A stretch of 64,000 bases of DNA from Nectonema munidae. Lineage: Eukaryota; Nematomorpha; Nectonematoida; Nectonematidae. The translations under genes were made by a program, and so were the position numbers. Below are positions 12,481 to 23,883 of the stretch, in pieces (position 1 is the first letter of the stretch; each line of letters opens with the position of its first letter). The notes under the pieces are model-generated. The model was not told where the DNA came from and made no database searches. It saw nothing but the letters and a program-made list of their open reading frames with translations. The stretch lies in assembly GCA_030549495.1 (NCBI GenBank), contig JAUIRK010000673.1:1674001-1738000 (forward strand). Reading direction: 5' to 3'.

Positions 12481-13087
12481 TAAAGTTCTTACACAATAAA
12501 GGTTAAAGATTTTCTTTAAAGAATAAAAGAATAAAATTTAAAAAGAACTGTCAAAATAAAATCGTTGTGGTCAGGAAGAGTATCCGGCCATAAAAACCCA
12601 CTCCAATTTACTAATGCAATGAATTCAACCATTTTATTCAGTTTTCTTATACTTGTTCAATCTCGGCACACAATTTGCATAACGTAGTTTTGGTGCCCAA
12701 TTTGCGGGATCCATTTTCGTATCAAATTAACTTGTGTAAGGAGTTTTGATATGTTTATTTTACCAACATATCAGCAGAAGTGGTTTTTGACATTTTTGCA
12801 AAAGTGAATATTATTTGTATAGGAAATCATTTTATTTTTTCCATATAACCAGAAAAATTCCTAAAATTAATTTTATAAATTATATAAAAAAAAAATTTAA
12901 TGAAGAAAAAGATCTATGCAGTTGTAAAATTATATAATTTTGATTAACATAAAAGTTACCCTTATGAAGTAGAAAAATATTTGTATTTTGATATCCTCAT
13001 AAAATTTTATTGTAGAAGCATAACAACATAATTATTATTGAAGCAAAATATAGGTCAATGTCTGTAAAATTTGCATCTTAAAACTAT
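12481..13087. other. Intergenic DNA
   Basis: AT-rich sequence between two LINE fragments. I see no coding or structural feature. Confidence 0.5.
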
Positions 13088-14050
13088 CAAGTGATTCTAG
13101 ACTGACAAAATATATCAAGTTTGTTCTTGAGACCATTGACTGCGAGAAAATTAACTATTTCTGTCGGAAAAGAATTCCAATCATCAAAGGCTCTTCGTGT
13201 TTTAAGTAACTTTGACGGTAATAGTTTTGAAAACTTTCAGATTTAAACTTATAACGATGAGATCTAGAAATTCTTGCTGAGAACGCAGGTGTAAACTTTA
13301 TCTTTTATGATCATATTTTTCTTTATAAGGTTTGAAGATGGGGATCATTTCATTTCTTTTTATTCTATAGGAAAGTGAACGAACATTTCTCGTTTACCTA
13401 CATTTCTTATATCATGCAAACTTTTAGTAACTTTTTTTTAGATATATTTCAATTTTCTTCACATTACTTACATAATAACTGTCATAAATCACGTTTCCAT
13501 ATTTAAGAATTGGCCTTACCAAAGATTTGAAAGGATAGGCAGCGACATCAAAATAGGATAATGGTGTTTTTGAACATATGTATCGTAGAATATGCTTTTT
13601 TTTTTTTAACAAAAATGGTTATTAAGATTAAACTTTGTATCGATTTTATCAATCCTACGTCATTTTGTTTATGCTCTTTGGATTCAGTGATGCCACCTAA
13701 GAAGAAAGCATCATTATTAGATTTGTCAATTTGAAGATGTTGGACTTGTTTAAATTAAAGCCCAAATCCCAATGTATAGAGCATTCATAGAAGGAGTATA
13801 AATCGTTTTGTAAAGATACATTAGAACTTACAACCGGAATATTGAATATTTTGATGTCATCTAAAAAAAACTGTCACGTAAGAAGTGTAAATCATTTGTA
13901 ACGTGGTTGATAAAAAATATAAAAAATAAAGGTTCTAATACATTTCTTGATGTTTGTCCATTTAAACGCAGTAAATATTTTCTATCTAAAATGTAGTCTT
14001 TTAGCCAAGATAGAAGGTTTCCAACATTTAACAAAAAAGATGTAAAAAAC
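13088..14050 (-). mobile_element. LINE fragment (Jockey/CR1-like), reverse transcriptase C-terminal half
   Basis: On the - strand the translation passes through LLSWLKDYILDRKYLLRLNG (about 13,950-14,010), an EPLFFIFFINHVTNDL block equal to the PLLFxIFINDL motif, then LDDIKIFN in the place of the FADD catalytic motif (first aspartate replaced by a non-acidic residue). Later come FKSLVRPILKYGNVIYDSYY (about 13,470-13,530) and a C-terminal FDDWNSFPTEIVNFLAVNG block ending at the stop at 13,088. Frames are interrupted. It is a different family from the LINE at 15.7-18.2 kb, judged by the sequence of these blocks. Confidence 0.82.
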
Positions 14051-14520
14051 TTTGAGGGAGAGTATAATTAATTGAAAATAACAAAAAGAAATTCAAATGA
14101 CGTGGTAGATGCTCTTTTTTACAATTATATTAACTCTGCAAAAGTCAGCACGACAACTGAAAATTTTGAGCATTCTGTCTGCTTGACGTTTTGTCGTTTT
14201 GACACTCCCTCGTTTCGACTTATGATTCTGTAGTGACGTGTAAAAAAAGGCGCAGAATGAAGAGCAGATGCTCATTCTAAATATAATAAGACAAGTGGAT
14301 AAGTCAATTATGGTAGACTATTCTGGGTTTGTTTTAAAAAAAATTATATCGACTTTTTATACTAATCCTCAAGAGACTTATCCTCAACTGTTTTTCGTAC
14401 TAAAATAAACTTTTTTATGGAAATTTTTTATGTTAGCACTCCCTTCTCATGTTCCTTTTTTTCACCAAAAATGTATCAAGCTCAAAAAATTTGTTTATTA
14501 GATTTTGAAAGAGAAAAATT

Positions 14521-14592
14521 TTCTCAATATCTCATCTTTCTCAATATCTCATCTTCTCAAATCAATATCTCAATTTTCAATATCTCAACTTT
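14521..14592. repeat. Short tandem CAATATCTCA motif
   Basis: Irregular copies of TCAATATCTCA repeated about five times. Low-complexity DNA, no gene seen. Confidence 0.6.
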
Positions 14593-14734
14593 AGGAATGG
14601 CGGCTCTAGTTCTCTCTTTTGAAGAATAATGAAGAAAGTAACCTTCTTATCTTTCCGATGTAACAAAATAATAGTAAAAATTATTTACTTACATATACGA
14701 TGTTCCTGAAAGATTTGTATACTCTATTTTGATT

Positions 14735-14935
14735 AAATTATTAATTAAAAAATTGTAATAATATAGTTGAAAGTAATAATTTATTATTGGAATATTTCGA
14801 CTATCCTGCGTCTTTATCAACCAGACTTATTAAAGTTTGTCATTGATTGATAAAGACTCAGTAGAGGCAAAATACCCAATAAAGAGTTATTATTTTTAAC
14901 TATTACAATCTTTTAATGAAAAATTAATTAGTTTT
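14735..14935. repeat. Foldback element (imperfect inverted repeat, about 200 bp)
   Basis: The left half (14,735-14,822) and the reverse complement of the right half (about 14,848-14,935) align for most of their length. Shared blocks are ATTGTAATA-TAGTT, AATAATnnnTTTATTGG and the inner GTCTTTATCAA. The loop is only about 25 bp. This is the layout of a foldback MITE, though no flanking duplication could be assigned in this AT-rich context. Confidence 0.6.
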
Positions 14936-15696
14936 TAGTTAATTAGTCATTTATTTAGTTAATATATGATTTTAAAAATAGATGATATAAAATGAATTTA
15001 TTCCCAATTACATAGCTAATTTGACATTTAGCCAGTTGACAGGCAGCCTTTGAAGAACAAAGGTCCCAGTCCCTTTTTGAAAAGTAAGTAAAGTAAACGC
15101 ATAAAATTATTCACAAGGAAAAAAAAGGCAACGCTTACATAAAGAACAATATCAACAAACTCAATGAATTAAAGACCTATCATAACAGATGCAAAAGCCC
15201 TTTTAAAATATTTTGAATGCTGTCTAATCTAAAACGAATGATTTTATTTTTGAAAATTATTGTGCACAAAAAGTTCGCTAATTGTCTACTTACAAAGACA
15301 AAAAAACTTAAGAATAGTAAAAACATTTATATCAAAGTGTTTAAAGAAACAGAGAGGAGTTATTTTGCATACCACACACTTCCTTTGTTCATTTCTTGAG
15401 ACAGCTATCAAGTAATTTTCTCTTCAACTCTCTTAAATTTTATTATTAAACAATGAAAGTATAACAAAGATGAATCATGAGCTAATTGCTCTTAAATATT
15501 CAAGTTTACCTAAATTTTCAAAGTTCTTTACAATTAGCTGAAATCTTGAATCAGAATCTATAAACTTTTTTCTTTGAACAAAAGATCCAGTACCAAGCAA
15601 AACATGAAAACTGTTCGACTTCTACTTTAACTTTAGTCTCTTCTTTTTTAACATATTAAAAAATGTTCAAATAATTAGATGAAAAGCTTCAGTTAA
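14936..15696. other. Intergenic DNA
   Basis: AT-rich sequence with no supported feature. A 60-codon + frame at 15,217-15,399 has no recognisable domain. Confidence 0.5.
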
Positions 15697-15720
15697 AGAA
15701 GAAGAAGAAGAAGAAGAAGA
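15697..15720. repeat. (GAA)8 microsatellite at the LINE 3' end
   Basis: Eight GAA units. Its place immediately beyond the LINE's coding remnant suggests it is the element's simple-repeat tail. Confidence 0.7.
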
Positions 15721-17361
15721 TTTATTAATTATATTTGTCATTTAAATTAATAATACAATAAAAAAATAGTATTAGAAAAAAAATAAAAACTAAGATTTAA
15801 CAGTGGAATAACTACTGCATAAAAAGTCAGAAATGATGGCTATATGGCAGGTATATTAAAATTATGCTCAAAAATGGAACAGTCATAAAGTCAAAATAAA
15901 GTATTGAGAACTTAACAACGGGTATACTAAAAATTGAAATTACATATATTACACATTGTTAATATTTACAACTATAATGAATTCAGTTATTACATGAGTA
16001 ACAATTTTTAAAGGAACACAAAACATCATAATTTGATAAAAGTAAATTATGCATAAAATTTTTAAAACATTTGATGGCGGAAAACTCAATAGTAAAAAAA
16101 TTCAAATTTAAATTATAAAATTGAGAGATTTTATATGCAATAGCCTGTTGTGAATTAGCGAGCTTAAAAAATAGCACAACCATATTTCCTGCAAATCTTG
16201 GAGAGGTTCTTTCTTTTTCATGGTTATATGCAATTAATTTTCTTTGCAAAAATATCTGGCAAGCTTTGACAAATATATTTCAATTTAAGAATTGCTAATT
16301 TCATATGATATATGTCAAACACCTTTAGTGAAGACATTTGATGAAAAAGAGGGGATGAATGAGAAAAGAATCTTTTGTTAAAGAGCATTCTGAGTCTTTT
16401 TTTCTGAAGAAGGAGTAGCTTCATAGTTGATGAATGACCCCAGTTAACGAAACTGTAGCATATGCGAGGGAGGAAAAGTGATTTGTATAAGAGTACCAAA
16501 ATATGAGAATAGGAAAACTGCTATAATATTTGATTATCCCTGTGACTTGAGAAAGTTTGTTGCATAAATATGTGAGGTGATCTTCCCATTTCAACCTATC
16601 ATTGATAACAAGACCTAAAAGGTTGCATTTTTGCACTTGAGTAAGTCCTGTTTTTCTAACGCTTCTGTAAAATCACATCTATTACCTAAGCTTGTAAAAT
16701 TCAAACAAAAAGACTTTTCATTGTTAATAATGAATGAGTTTGATTCAAACCAAGAGGAGATTTCTTCGAAGATTGATAAAATAAAATTATTATCAATATT
16801 AGTATTTTTTATAGTTAATGAAACATCATTTGCCAAAAGCAGGAACTCACCCTTTGTAGTGGAATTAGGTAAATCATTAATAAAGATAGAGAATAGTAAA
16901 GGGCCAATGACTGAACCTTGGGGAACACCCTTTTGGAGCTTAGATGGTAATGATGAAATATTGTTGACAACTACGGTCTGTAATCTTTCGTTAAAATAGG
17001 AGTAAAAGAACTGCACGGCCAAGTTAGTGAACCCATAAAGTTTAAGTTTTTTCAAAAGTAAGTCATGGGGGATAGAATCAAAAGCTTTTTTTAGATCAAT
17101 GAATAAGCTCAAAACTTTTTGCTTTTGCTCGAGAGCGCAAATAAAATTACTAATAAAATCGAATGATACAACTCAGCTGAGTAGTCTTTTCGGGAACCAA
17201 ATTGCCCTGGGAAAAAATAACTATGTGAAAAGTAGTCATTAATTTGGTTAAATATTATTATTTCAAATATTTTAGAGAGGGTGGGAATAAGAGATATGGG
17301 TCGGTAATTATTATCTAAGTTAGAGCCATCCTCTTTTTTCAAAATTGGGATGACTTTAGGT

Positions 17362-17831
17362 CATGGGTTCCCAACCTGTGGTACACGAACCACAGGTGGT
17401 ACGCGAAGCTTTGTCAAGTGATACGTGTGGTGTTTTTGCTTAAAACCAAAAAATACTTAGAATTGACCCAAAACTATATATCAATATAAAGAATATATTC
17501 ATTTTTGGAAATGAGAAACAAAAAAATTTTCGTTGTTCAGTAAGCAAATTTTTGCCACGTATTGCAAAGTTAATTCAGAGGAAGCAAGCTCAACCATCTC
17601 ACTGAAGTGTAACGCAAAAAAATTACTTGAACTTTTTATATTTTTTATTGCTGTAAATTTACATAGTAATTTGACTTGTGATAAAAAAAAATTCATTTTT
17701 ATCCTTATAAAGTATTTATAATCTTTTTATGGTGTAAATTCTAATTGAAATTTTTTATTTTAAATAGTGGTACGGGAAAACCTAGACGTACTCCTAGACG
17801 TACGGGGGATTAAAAAGGTTGGGAATCCCTG
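17362..17831. mobile_element. hAT MITE (470 bp) inside the LINE
   Basis: Ends read CATGGGTTCCCAACC and the reverse complement of CAGGGATTCCCAACC. A perfect 8-bp target duplication CTTTAGGT lies at 17,354-17,361 and 17,832-17,839. Removing it restores continuity of the LINE's reverse transcriptase, so it landed after the LINE. The interior shows no convincing transposase. The subterminal CCACAGGTGGTACGCG-like sequence resembles ends of ZBED-type hAT elements. Confidence 0.9.
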
Positions 17832-18165
17832 CTTTAGGTACTTTAAAACTTCTAAACAAAGATTAAACAATTTCATAAAAGGATATCTTTCAAAATCCTT
17901 TTATAGAGTTTATAGAGATTTTCTTAATTAAAAAAGATTTAAGAAGTTTGTAACATTTTAAGAGAAGATTTCAGAATCCTTTTATAGAAGCTATAGAGTT
18001 TCTAACGAGTTTAATGTCTGAAAAGCTCAGGCCGTAAAAGTCTTCGCACTTGCTCTTCTTAAGATTGTCAATGCCAATCAATACATCATTTAAGCTAATA
18101 TGCTCAAACTTAAAACTTCTAAATTTTGGGGACAAATATCTATAATTACTGTTATTTTTAGAGAT

Positions 18166-20440
18166 AGTGGGCATGGGCGTTCGCTGAAAAATTTCCAGGG
18201 TGGGGCAAAAAAGGTTAAATGGAAAAGAATGCATTTATTGGTAAAGGTGACATCTATGAATCATGAAATCATAAAAACACATTATATATAAATATTGGAG
18301 AAAAAAGAAAATTTTAATTTGAGCTTCCTCTTTCCTGCACTTTCGTAGAGCTACTTCGAAATAAAAACTGTAAGCATCTTGGGTTTTGTCCAAATCAATC
18401 GATAATATTTTGAATGATTTTATTTTTGTTCTCAGAAACAATTCCTCGGTGAACACACACACATCCTGCACAGTCCAGATAAACGTCCATCTGCCATTGT
18501 TGACCTTAACCAAGTTTTTACCCTTCTCAAAGTGCTAAAAGACCTTTCCACCGTGCAGGTTGTTACAGGTAATGTTAGACCAATTAGAATGGCCTGTCGA
18601 ACAGAATGAAATAGATCAGTGTGTTTGAGCATTCTTTGAAGTCCATCTTCCCATCCATCATTTTATTTCTTCCTTGCTGACCATATTTCAAACCAAGCCA
18701 ATGCTTCAGCTTCTAAGTTCTCAATTTCATATAGTTTATTGTTATTTGCAATATGCTTCATGTATTCTTCCTTTGTCAGCTTCGCTATTTATTGTGGATG
18801 AAGTGAAAAGAGGCTAAAAGTTTTCTTATTTTCAGCAGTGCAACGGCTTTCCAGTGATGATATGATCGAGTCTAAGTATGGAACATAGACTGATCTACGA
18901 AAATATTCTTCTCTTGTTGAGCCACCAATATTGGAATGGAATTCTTGTCGGCCACACTGCCTAGGAAGGGTTAACTCAATGTCCAATTTTTCAGTCAGTT
19001 GTTCAACTTTCGAAAAAATTTCTTTGAATTGTTGTTCTGCTTTTTGCCTATGGCCATGGAATACTTGTAAAAGCTCCTGAACACGATCACTTGTTTTCAT
19101 TACATCGAGTTGAATGGCTTGAAGAGCTTGTGTTACAGATTCTAGTCGTGCTGAATAGGTTGAAATTATATTCAAACAAACGAGAAAAGTTACTATACTT
19201 GAAGTTACTTCCAACGGATGTGCTTCTTGACATGCTTTACCAGAAGCTGTATTAGCAAGAGTACATAACTGATCAAAAATCTTGTCAAAGTTATCTGAAA
19301 AAATTTTAATACTTTTGAATTTTGCAGTCTAGCTCTTTATAACCATCATATCCTTGGCCAAGTAGTTTCTTTAGATTTAACCCAAATTTTGTACACTGAT
19401 CAATGATTGCATTGGCAATGGAGGCAGCATCCATTTCACGTAGTGTTGCAAACCCAAGAAATTCCTCTCGAATAATATTATCAGATTTAGTTGTGTCAAC
19501 AAACCGTACACCAAGTGAAAGTTGCTCCTTCCCAGATATGTCAGCACTTTCATCAGCAATTATTTAAAATCCCGGTGAAGTTTTGACCACAGAAGCAATA
19601 TTCTTCCTTATAATTTCTGCGCACAATTTGATAAGTTCATTTTCCACACGGGCAGAAGTATAGTGATTAACTGAAGAGCTTTCTAAATGATTTTGAAGCG
19701 TCTTATCTTCCGGTTCAATGCGAAACTTATAGAGACTTTATACATTTTCACTTGTGTTTTTTGCCACGCAAAGCTATGCCATGTGTAGCGCATAATAAAA
19801 TGGTTGAGAATATGGGAAACAACTTCTTTCGATTTTCCTCTATACGTCGTTTCATAGCACTGTCAAGCTGACAAACAATGCTCTTTTCTGGTTTGTTTCT
19901 GAGAGCCATAAAGTTTGCTACACCCACCTGAGCATCTCTGTGCCACTTACTTGATATATGCTTCTTTGCACATGCATGAAAGTCATTATACTTTGTACAA
20001 GGTGCGCCACACACGACGCAAACTACGAGGCCCCTTTGCATCCTTTTTGAAATCATAATTTTAGGGAGGTGTGTAACATTTTACAAGAAGATTGTATTTT
20101 GCATCATCTGTTAACTTTCTGGACAAATTTATAAACAACCCAATATCAAGTTCAGTAATGGCTGCTTCTGAAACTGGCATGGAGGCAGAAGAGCGTGTAC
20201 TTTGTTGTTCGTCATTAACTTCACTTCTCATATATCTGACTTTTTTAGTGTTTTCGTTATTTGAAGATGCGTCCTCTTCGAATTCTCTCTTTATCAAGAA
20301 CTTCCCGATAAAAAGAAAAAAATTATTTTGTATTAAGAACAAATCAAAATTATTCAGCAAGCATGCAATGCAAAATTAGAACAATCTGCTTCTGGGTGGG
20401 AGTAAACTGACTCATTAGACCACCCCCCCCCCCCTCCCAT
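18166..20440 (-). mobile_element. hAT element with TTF/ZMYM1-like transposase, decayed
   Basis: The - strand from about 20,360 encodes a TTF-type zinc-finger hAT transposase in broken frames. LRCVVCGAPCTKYNDFHAC and KKHISSKWHRDAQVGV (about 19,930-20,030) form the zinc finger. IADESADISGKEQLSLGVRF (19,501-19,560) holds the first catalytic aspartate region, followed by FLGFATLREMDA. The hAT dimerisation block LPVTTCTVERSFSTLRRVKT lies at 18,512-18,571. Several frameshifts and stops are visible. The low-coordinate edge meets LINE sequence at about 18,165. The other edge, near a C-run at 20,420, is not firmly placed, and no target duplication was identified. Confidence 0.85.
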
Positions 20441-20454
20441 ATATATAGCGATAG

Positions 20455-20612
20455 ACGGTGACCATCTGTTTCACTGGTAAATGGCAATAAAGTGCGATAA
20501 AGACCTAATTACATCTGATGAGTAGTGATATATTATATATGAATGTTTTGTTGCCTTGTTGAGCTTGAAGAGTTGTTCACAAACTTTCTAAAAATTTTCA
20601 GCGTAGCGGTCT
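20455..20612 (+). repeat. Dispersed repeat 'GAGTAGTGAT', copy 1
   Basis: Shares a long segment with 30,285-30,432: the string ACATCTGATGAGTAGTGAT, then GTTGAGCTTGAAGAGTTGTTC and GCGGTCTAACTAT. A shorter reverse-orientation match lies at about 45,868-45,945. Non-coding; origin unknown. Confidence 0.7.
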
Positions 20613-20689
20613 AACTATTAGGTCTCATTAAAAAAAAATCAACATATAAACTACTGTACTAAAAATTGACACAATTGTTTATTCAAAAA

Positions 20690-22247
20690 CTCTCTGAAAA
20701 ATCCAAATCTCAATGGGATTGATGGCATCTGCTTTCTTTAAACCAGTTTGTCTTAATTTGGGTGTTTTGGCCAATGCAACTTTTATATCATTACTCACTT
20801 CCCATCTGTTTCGGGATTTGGTTTCAATGGCAAGTAGCATGGAAAACGCCACTCATATGTAGTGACAAATCGAATAAGAGCATTCAGATCAATCTTTGCA
20901 AGCATAGGACTCTCCCATTTCAATCGAAAAATCGCAATAAGATATTTTAGAAAAACATGTTTTGCACATCCTCAATCATTAGCCAAATCAATAAACTGTT
21001 CTTTAATTAAGAAGTCTTCTGAGGCTAGATTACTAATCGAGATTATAAACGGGTTTTTGATAAATTGATAGATTTTATGGCCTTCAGGACATATTTAGTG
21101 AAAATCTTATTTTCATCCACAAATATGTTCAAAAATCGAGCAAAATTTTTCTTGTCAAAGAATGCAATTATCTCAACTTCATTTCAAAAACTGTCATATT
21201 TTTATTACAATGGAGTACTCTGATCTCTTTTCCTTACAGCGTAAGATTAAAGGAATTCATATGTTCAAATATGTTCACTAAAAATGATAGAAATATACGA
21301 AAACGAACATCAGAAAATTCTACATGCATGTCTAGTTTGCCTTCCAGAAATTCCTGGATGTCTTTCGATGGTATCGCTTGGAAAATGTTCCTTTGGAAAG
21401 CCACCTCACGTTTGAGTGCAGCACGAGTTAAAATACACTGTTTGACTTCATTGAAAACATTTTTCAACTCATCGGGTATGGTTTTATGGCTCGGCGCACT
21501 GGTTACCAATTACATCTGGAGATTTTTGCTTAGCCAGATTCCGACTTAAAATACCATGTGCTGTAAAAAAATTGATCCCTTTGCTAAATGTTTCTCTTAA
21601 AGATGTTCTTTGTTGAGTTTCGCAAAATAAAAAAATGTCTACTAGGTTCTTGTCATATGTATATATTGTACGTAAACGCAAGGCTGAGACAAGTTTGCAG
21701 CATCCATCTTTTCCTCAATCTGAGCAAAAAAGTTGAAAATCGAATTCCGAATCAATAAACCCACGTCTGACATGTCATCAGAGATCTTTATCAACTGTTC
21801 TGCTATGTTGTGGCTCTATTTGACACTAGATATTTTTTCAAACTATTCAAACCATACTTAATATTTTGCAAAAAGTTTCCTATGTTATTTATCAAACATG
21901 AATTTGTGAAAGCGTTCAGCCAATAGTTTTGTTTACTGAACTTGAGCGCTTCCCTACCAACGCAAGCTTAACTTGGCTGGCTTTAAAAAAGGACTTCAAT
22001 GTTCCTCTTTCCCACCAGATTTTAATGCAGTAAAACAAAATATCAAGTGTGAGTCGTCATATTTCATTTTAGCCATTAAGAAAAATACACATTTATATTC
22101 TTTTTAAATGTCATTTATTGGCAAATATGGCAAATGATCCAATATGGGTTCAATATTTTGCACCCCAAAAACGATTCACTCAGTGTTCCCTTCTCGGTCC
22201 CCATATAACTTCTTCGCGGCACACGAACTCCAGTTTGAAAATCACTG
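20690..22247 (-). mobile_element. hAT element (GTF2IRD2/ZBED5-like), one end intact, transposase broken
   Basis: The high-coordinate terminus reads CAGTGATTTTCAAACTGGAG on the - strand, a hAT-type end. A start at 22,076 opens MAKMKYDDSHLIFCFTALKS, matching the conserved KRKYDDSYLxFGFT N-terminus of this family. Internal fragments include KREVAFQRNIFQAIPSKDIQ (about 21,350-21,420). The C-terminal dimerisation block KSRNRWEVSNDIKVALAK lies near 20,770-20,820. Frames are broken. The low-coordinate terminus and target duplication were not found; the element seems truncated near 20,690. Confidence 0.8.
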
Positions 22248-22640
22248 AGCTAGAAGGTTGATGCAATCAGAATTACAAACAAGGTAGTTTGACTTCATAA
22301 AATCTGTGAAGTTGTGGTAGGATTGAGAGCTGACAGTGCAAGTATAATGTCGGGTAATAATGGTGGTGTGTTCTTTGGACAAAAATTCTTTTATAATAAA
22401 TTTTGAGGATGTGCACTCCTGATTCAAATATAATTGGCAGCTATAGATTTTTTAAATTATTAAAAATAGCGTCTCACCTGAAAGTAGTGACTGGTTGGAA
22501 AATTATGTTTGAGTAATGAGTTCTTCATACAAGTGTATAATCAGACACCCACTACATACCCACTTTTAATCACATATTCCTGGTGCAATATATGTGTCTT
22601 ATGCAACAAAGATAAGAACTCATAAGAAGAATGATGGCTG
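22248..22640. other. Unclassified stretch with a 61-codon - strand frame
   Basis: The - strand frame (22,242-22,427) reads HYTCTVSSQSYHNFTDFMKS and NYLVCNSDCINLL and runs into the hAT terminus, so it may be part of an older sequence split by that insertion. I cannot assign a family. Confidence 0.3.
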
Positions 22641-22689
22641 CTATTCGGAAAATAATTTTTAACCCTAAACAAATTCTAGTAGACTCGAA

Positions 22690-23060
22690 AGCGCTGAATG
22701 AAAGAACGGAATTTCAAAACTCTTATTCAAAAACACAAATTAAAATCTGTTGGTTCCATTTTTCTCAGGGCCTGAACATAAAAGCTATTGCGTTGTAAGG
22801 CTATCATAGGCATGCAATCCAGTCTAGAACAAGCAACATTAATTAATACTTTGTTTACCAGTTTCTGCTGTAATTCAGGTGGATTTATTGGAAGAATCAT
22901 TTGATACTTCAGCAGACACTATTCCTCAACTTGAGCGTAAGGATGAGCTCCTGTCGTACTTCGAGCATGCGTGTATTCGCGGAAGATGTAGGAGAAACGC
23001 AGAAAAAAGGTCCTCTTTTCCGATCCAAAACGGTATATTTTTTATCTCTTTGACATAGAA
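22690..23060 (+). mobile_element. MULE transposase fragment
   Basis: The + strand translates to ICWFHFSQGLNIKAIAL (about 22,748-22,797), the C-x-H motif region typical of MULE transposases. After a stop and frame change it gives QLERKDELLSYFEHACIRGR and RCRRNAEKRSSFPI (about 22,930-23,030), matching the LLxYFExTYIRGxxxRGR block just upstream of the usual WN motif. Short and broken. No terminal repeats were identified. Confidence 0.6.
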
Positions 23061-23883
23061 ATGCGATCTACATGGCATTGAGGGAAGAATATATCAAAAT
23101 TATGCATAATGTAAGAAATTTCGCGTGCTTTTCGCAAAAGGCGTGATGTGATATTCAAGGTTTATGAAAACTCAAGCGATAAATAAATTGGTGATGAAAT
23201 GACAGAGCAGATTTTGTTATAATACAAGGGGAAACTTTGAAGTTTCTGTTTTCACATGCAAGTCTTCAAAATGCCATATTCTGAATCAATTTACATTTCA
23301 TCTACGAGCACAAAAAGCATAAAGAAATTCAAACTATTCAAAGAAGTTTTTTATTGAAAAGGATTAGCATAATACCTGCGTATTTCTGTCTTATCTGGAT
23401 TTTCTAAAATTTCCGTAAAAATAATTCTCAAAAAAGGCAAGTTTTTTCAGAAGTTTTGTTAATAAGTGAAAGCCAAATAACTTTATCTCAAGACAAATTC
23501 ACTGAATCTTATGAAGTTATACTTTCTAACTCAAAATATTAAATTTTATAAGTTTTAAAATCTTAGAACATCCTGGGCCTTATTTCTTAAAAAACAGTCC
23601 AATTTTATATTATTGAACTTGAGTGAGTGTTTTTTAGTGTAAACTGTAATGCTAACTGAAAGAATTAAAATATTGTATTTAAAAAAGTTCAAAAATTATG
23701 AAATTACACAAAGATTAAAGGGTCAGAAGTGGGATAAATGCACATAAAAATAAAACAAACACGGGTAATAATTTACTTAACGATCAGTGTTCTAGTCAAT
23801 CAAAAATTTCTCAAGTAATTATTATTGGCTATTTTCTTGTCAATCAAACTCTACATTTTCAAAGTATTTTTAATCTAGCTAGA
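23061..23883. other. Intergenic DNA
   Basis: AT-rich; no supported feature. Confidence 0.5.

Larger units (their letters stand above)
15697..18165 (-). mobile_element. LINE (Jockey/CR1-like) reverse transcriptase region, interrupted by a MITE
   Basis: Read on the - strand from about 18,165: a pre-RT segment with SLNDVLIGIDNLKKSKCEDF; the NYRPISLIPTLSKIFEIIIF block (about 17,250-17,310); then SLFIDLKKAFDSIPHDLLLK, KLQKGVPQGSVIGPLLFSIF and INDLP. The catalytic box reads LLANDVSL, so the first aspartate of FADD has become Asn and this copy cannot be active. Next come LGLVINDRLKWEDHLTYLCN and a weak C-terminal region to about 16,000. The 3' end carries a (GAA)n tract on the + strand (TTC on the sense strand), a plausible LINE tail. 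A hAT MITE (17,362-17,831) splits the RT, and a hAT transposase abuts the 5' side at 18,166. Confidence 0.88.

Noticed and set aside
16631-16999. 122-codon + strand frame
   Set aside because: Antisense shadow of the LINE reverse transcriptase, whose motifs are all on the - strand.
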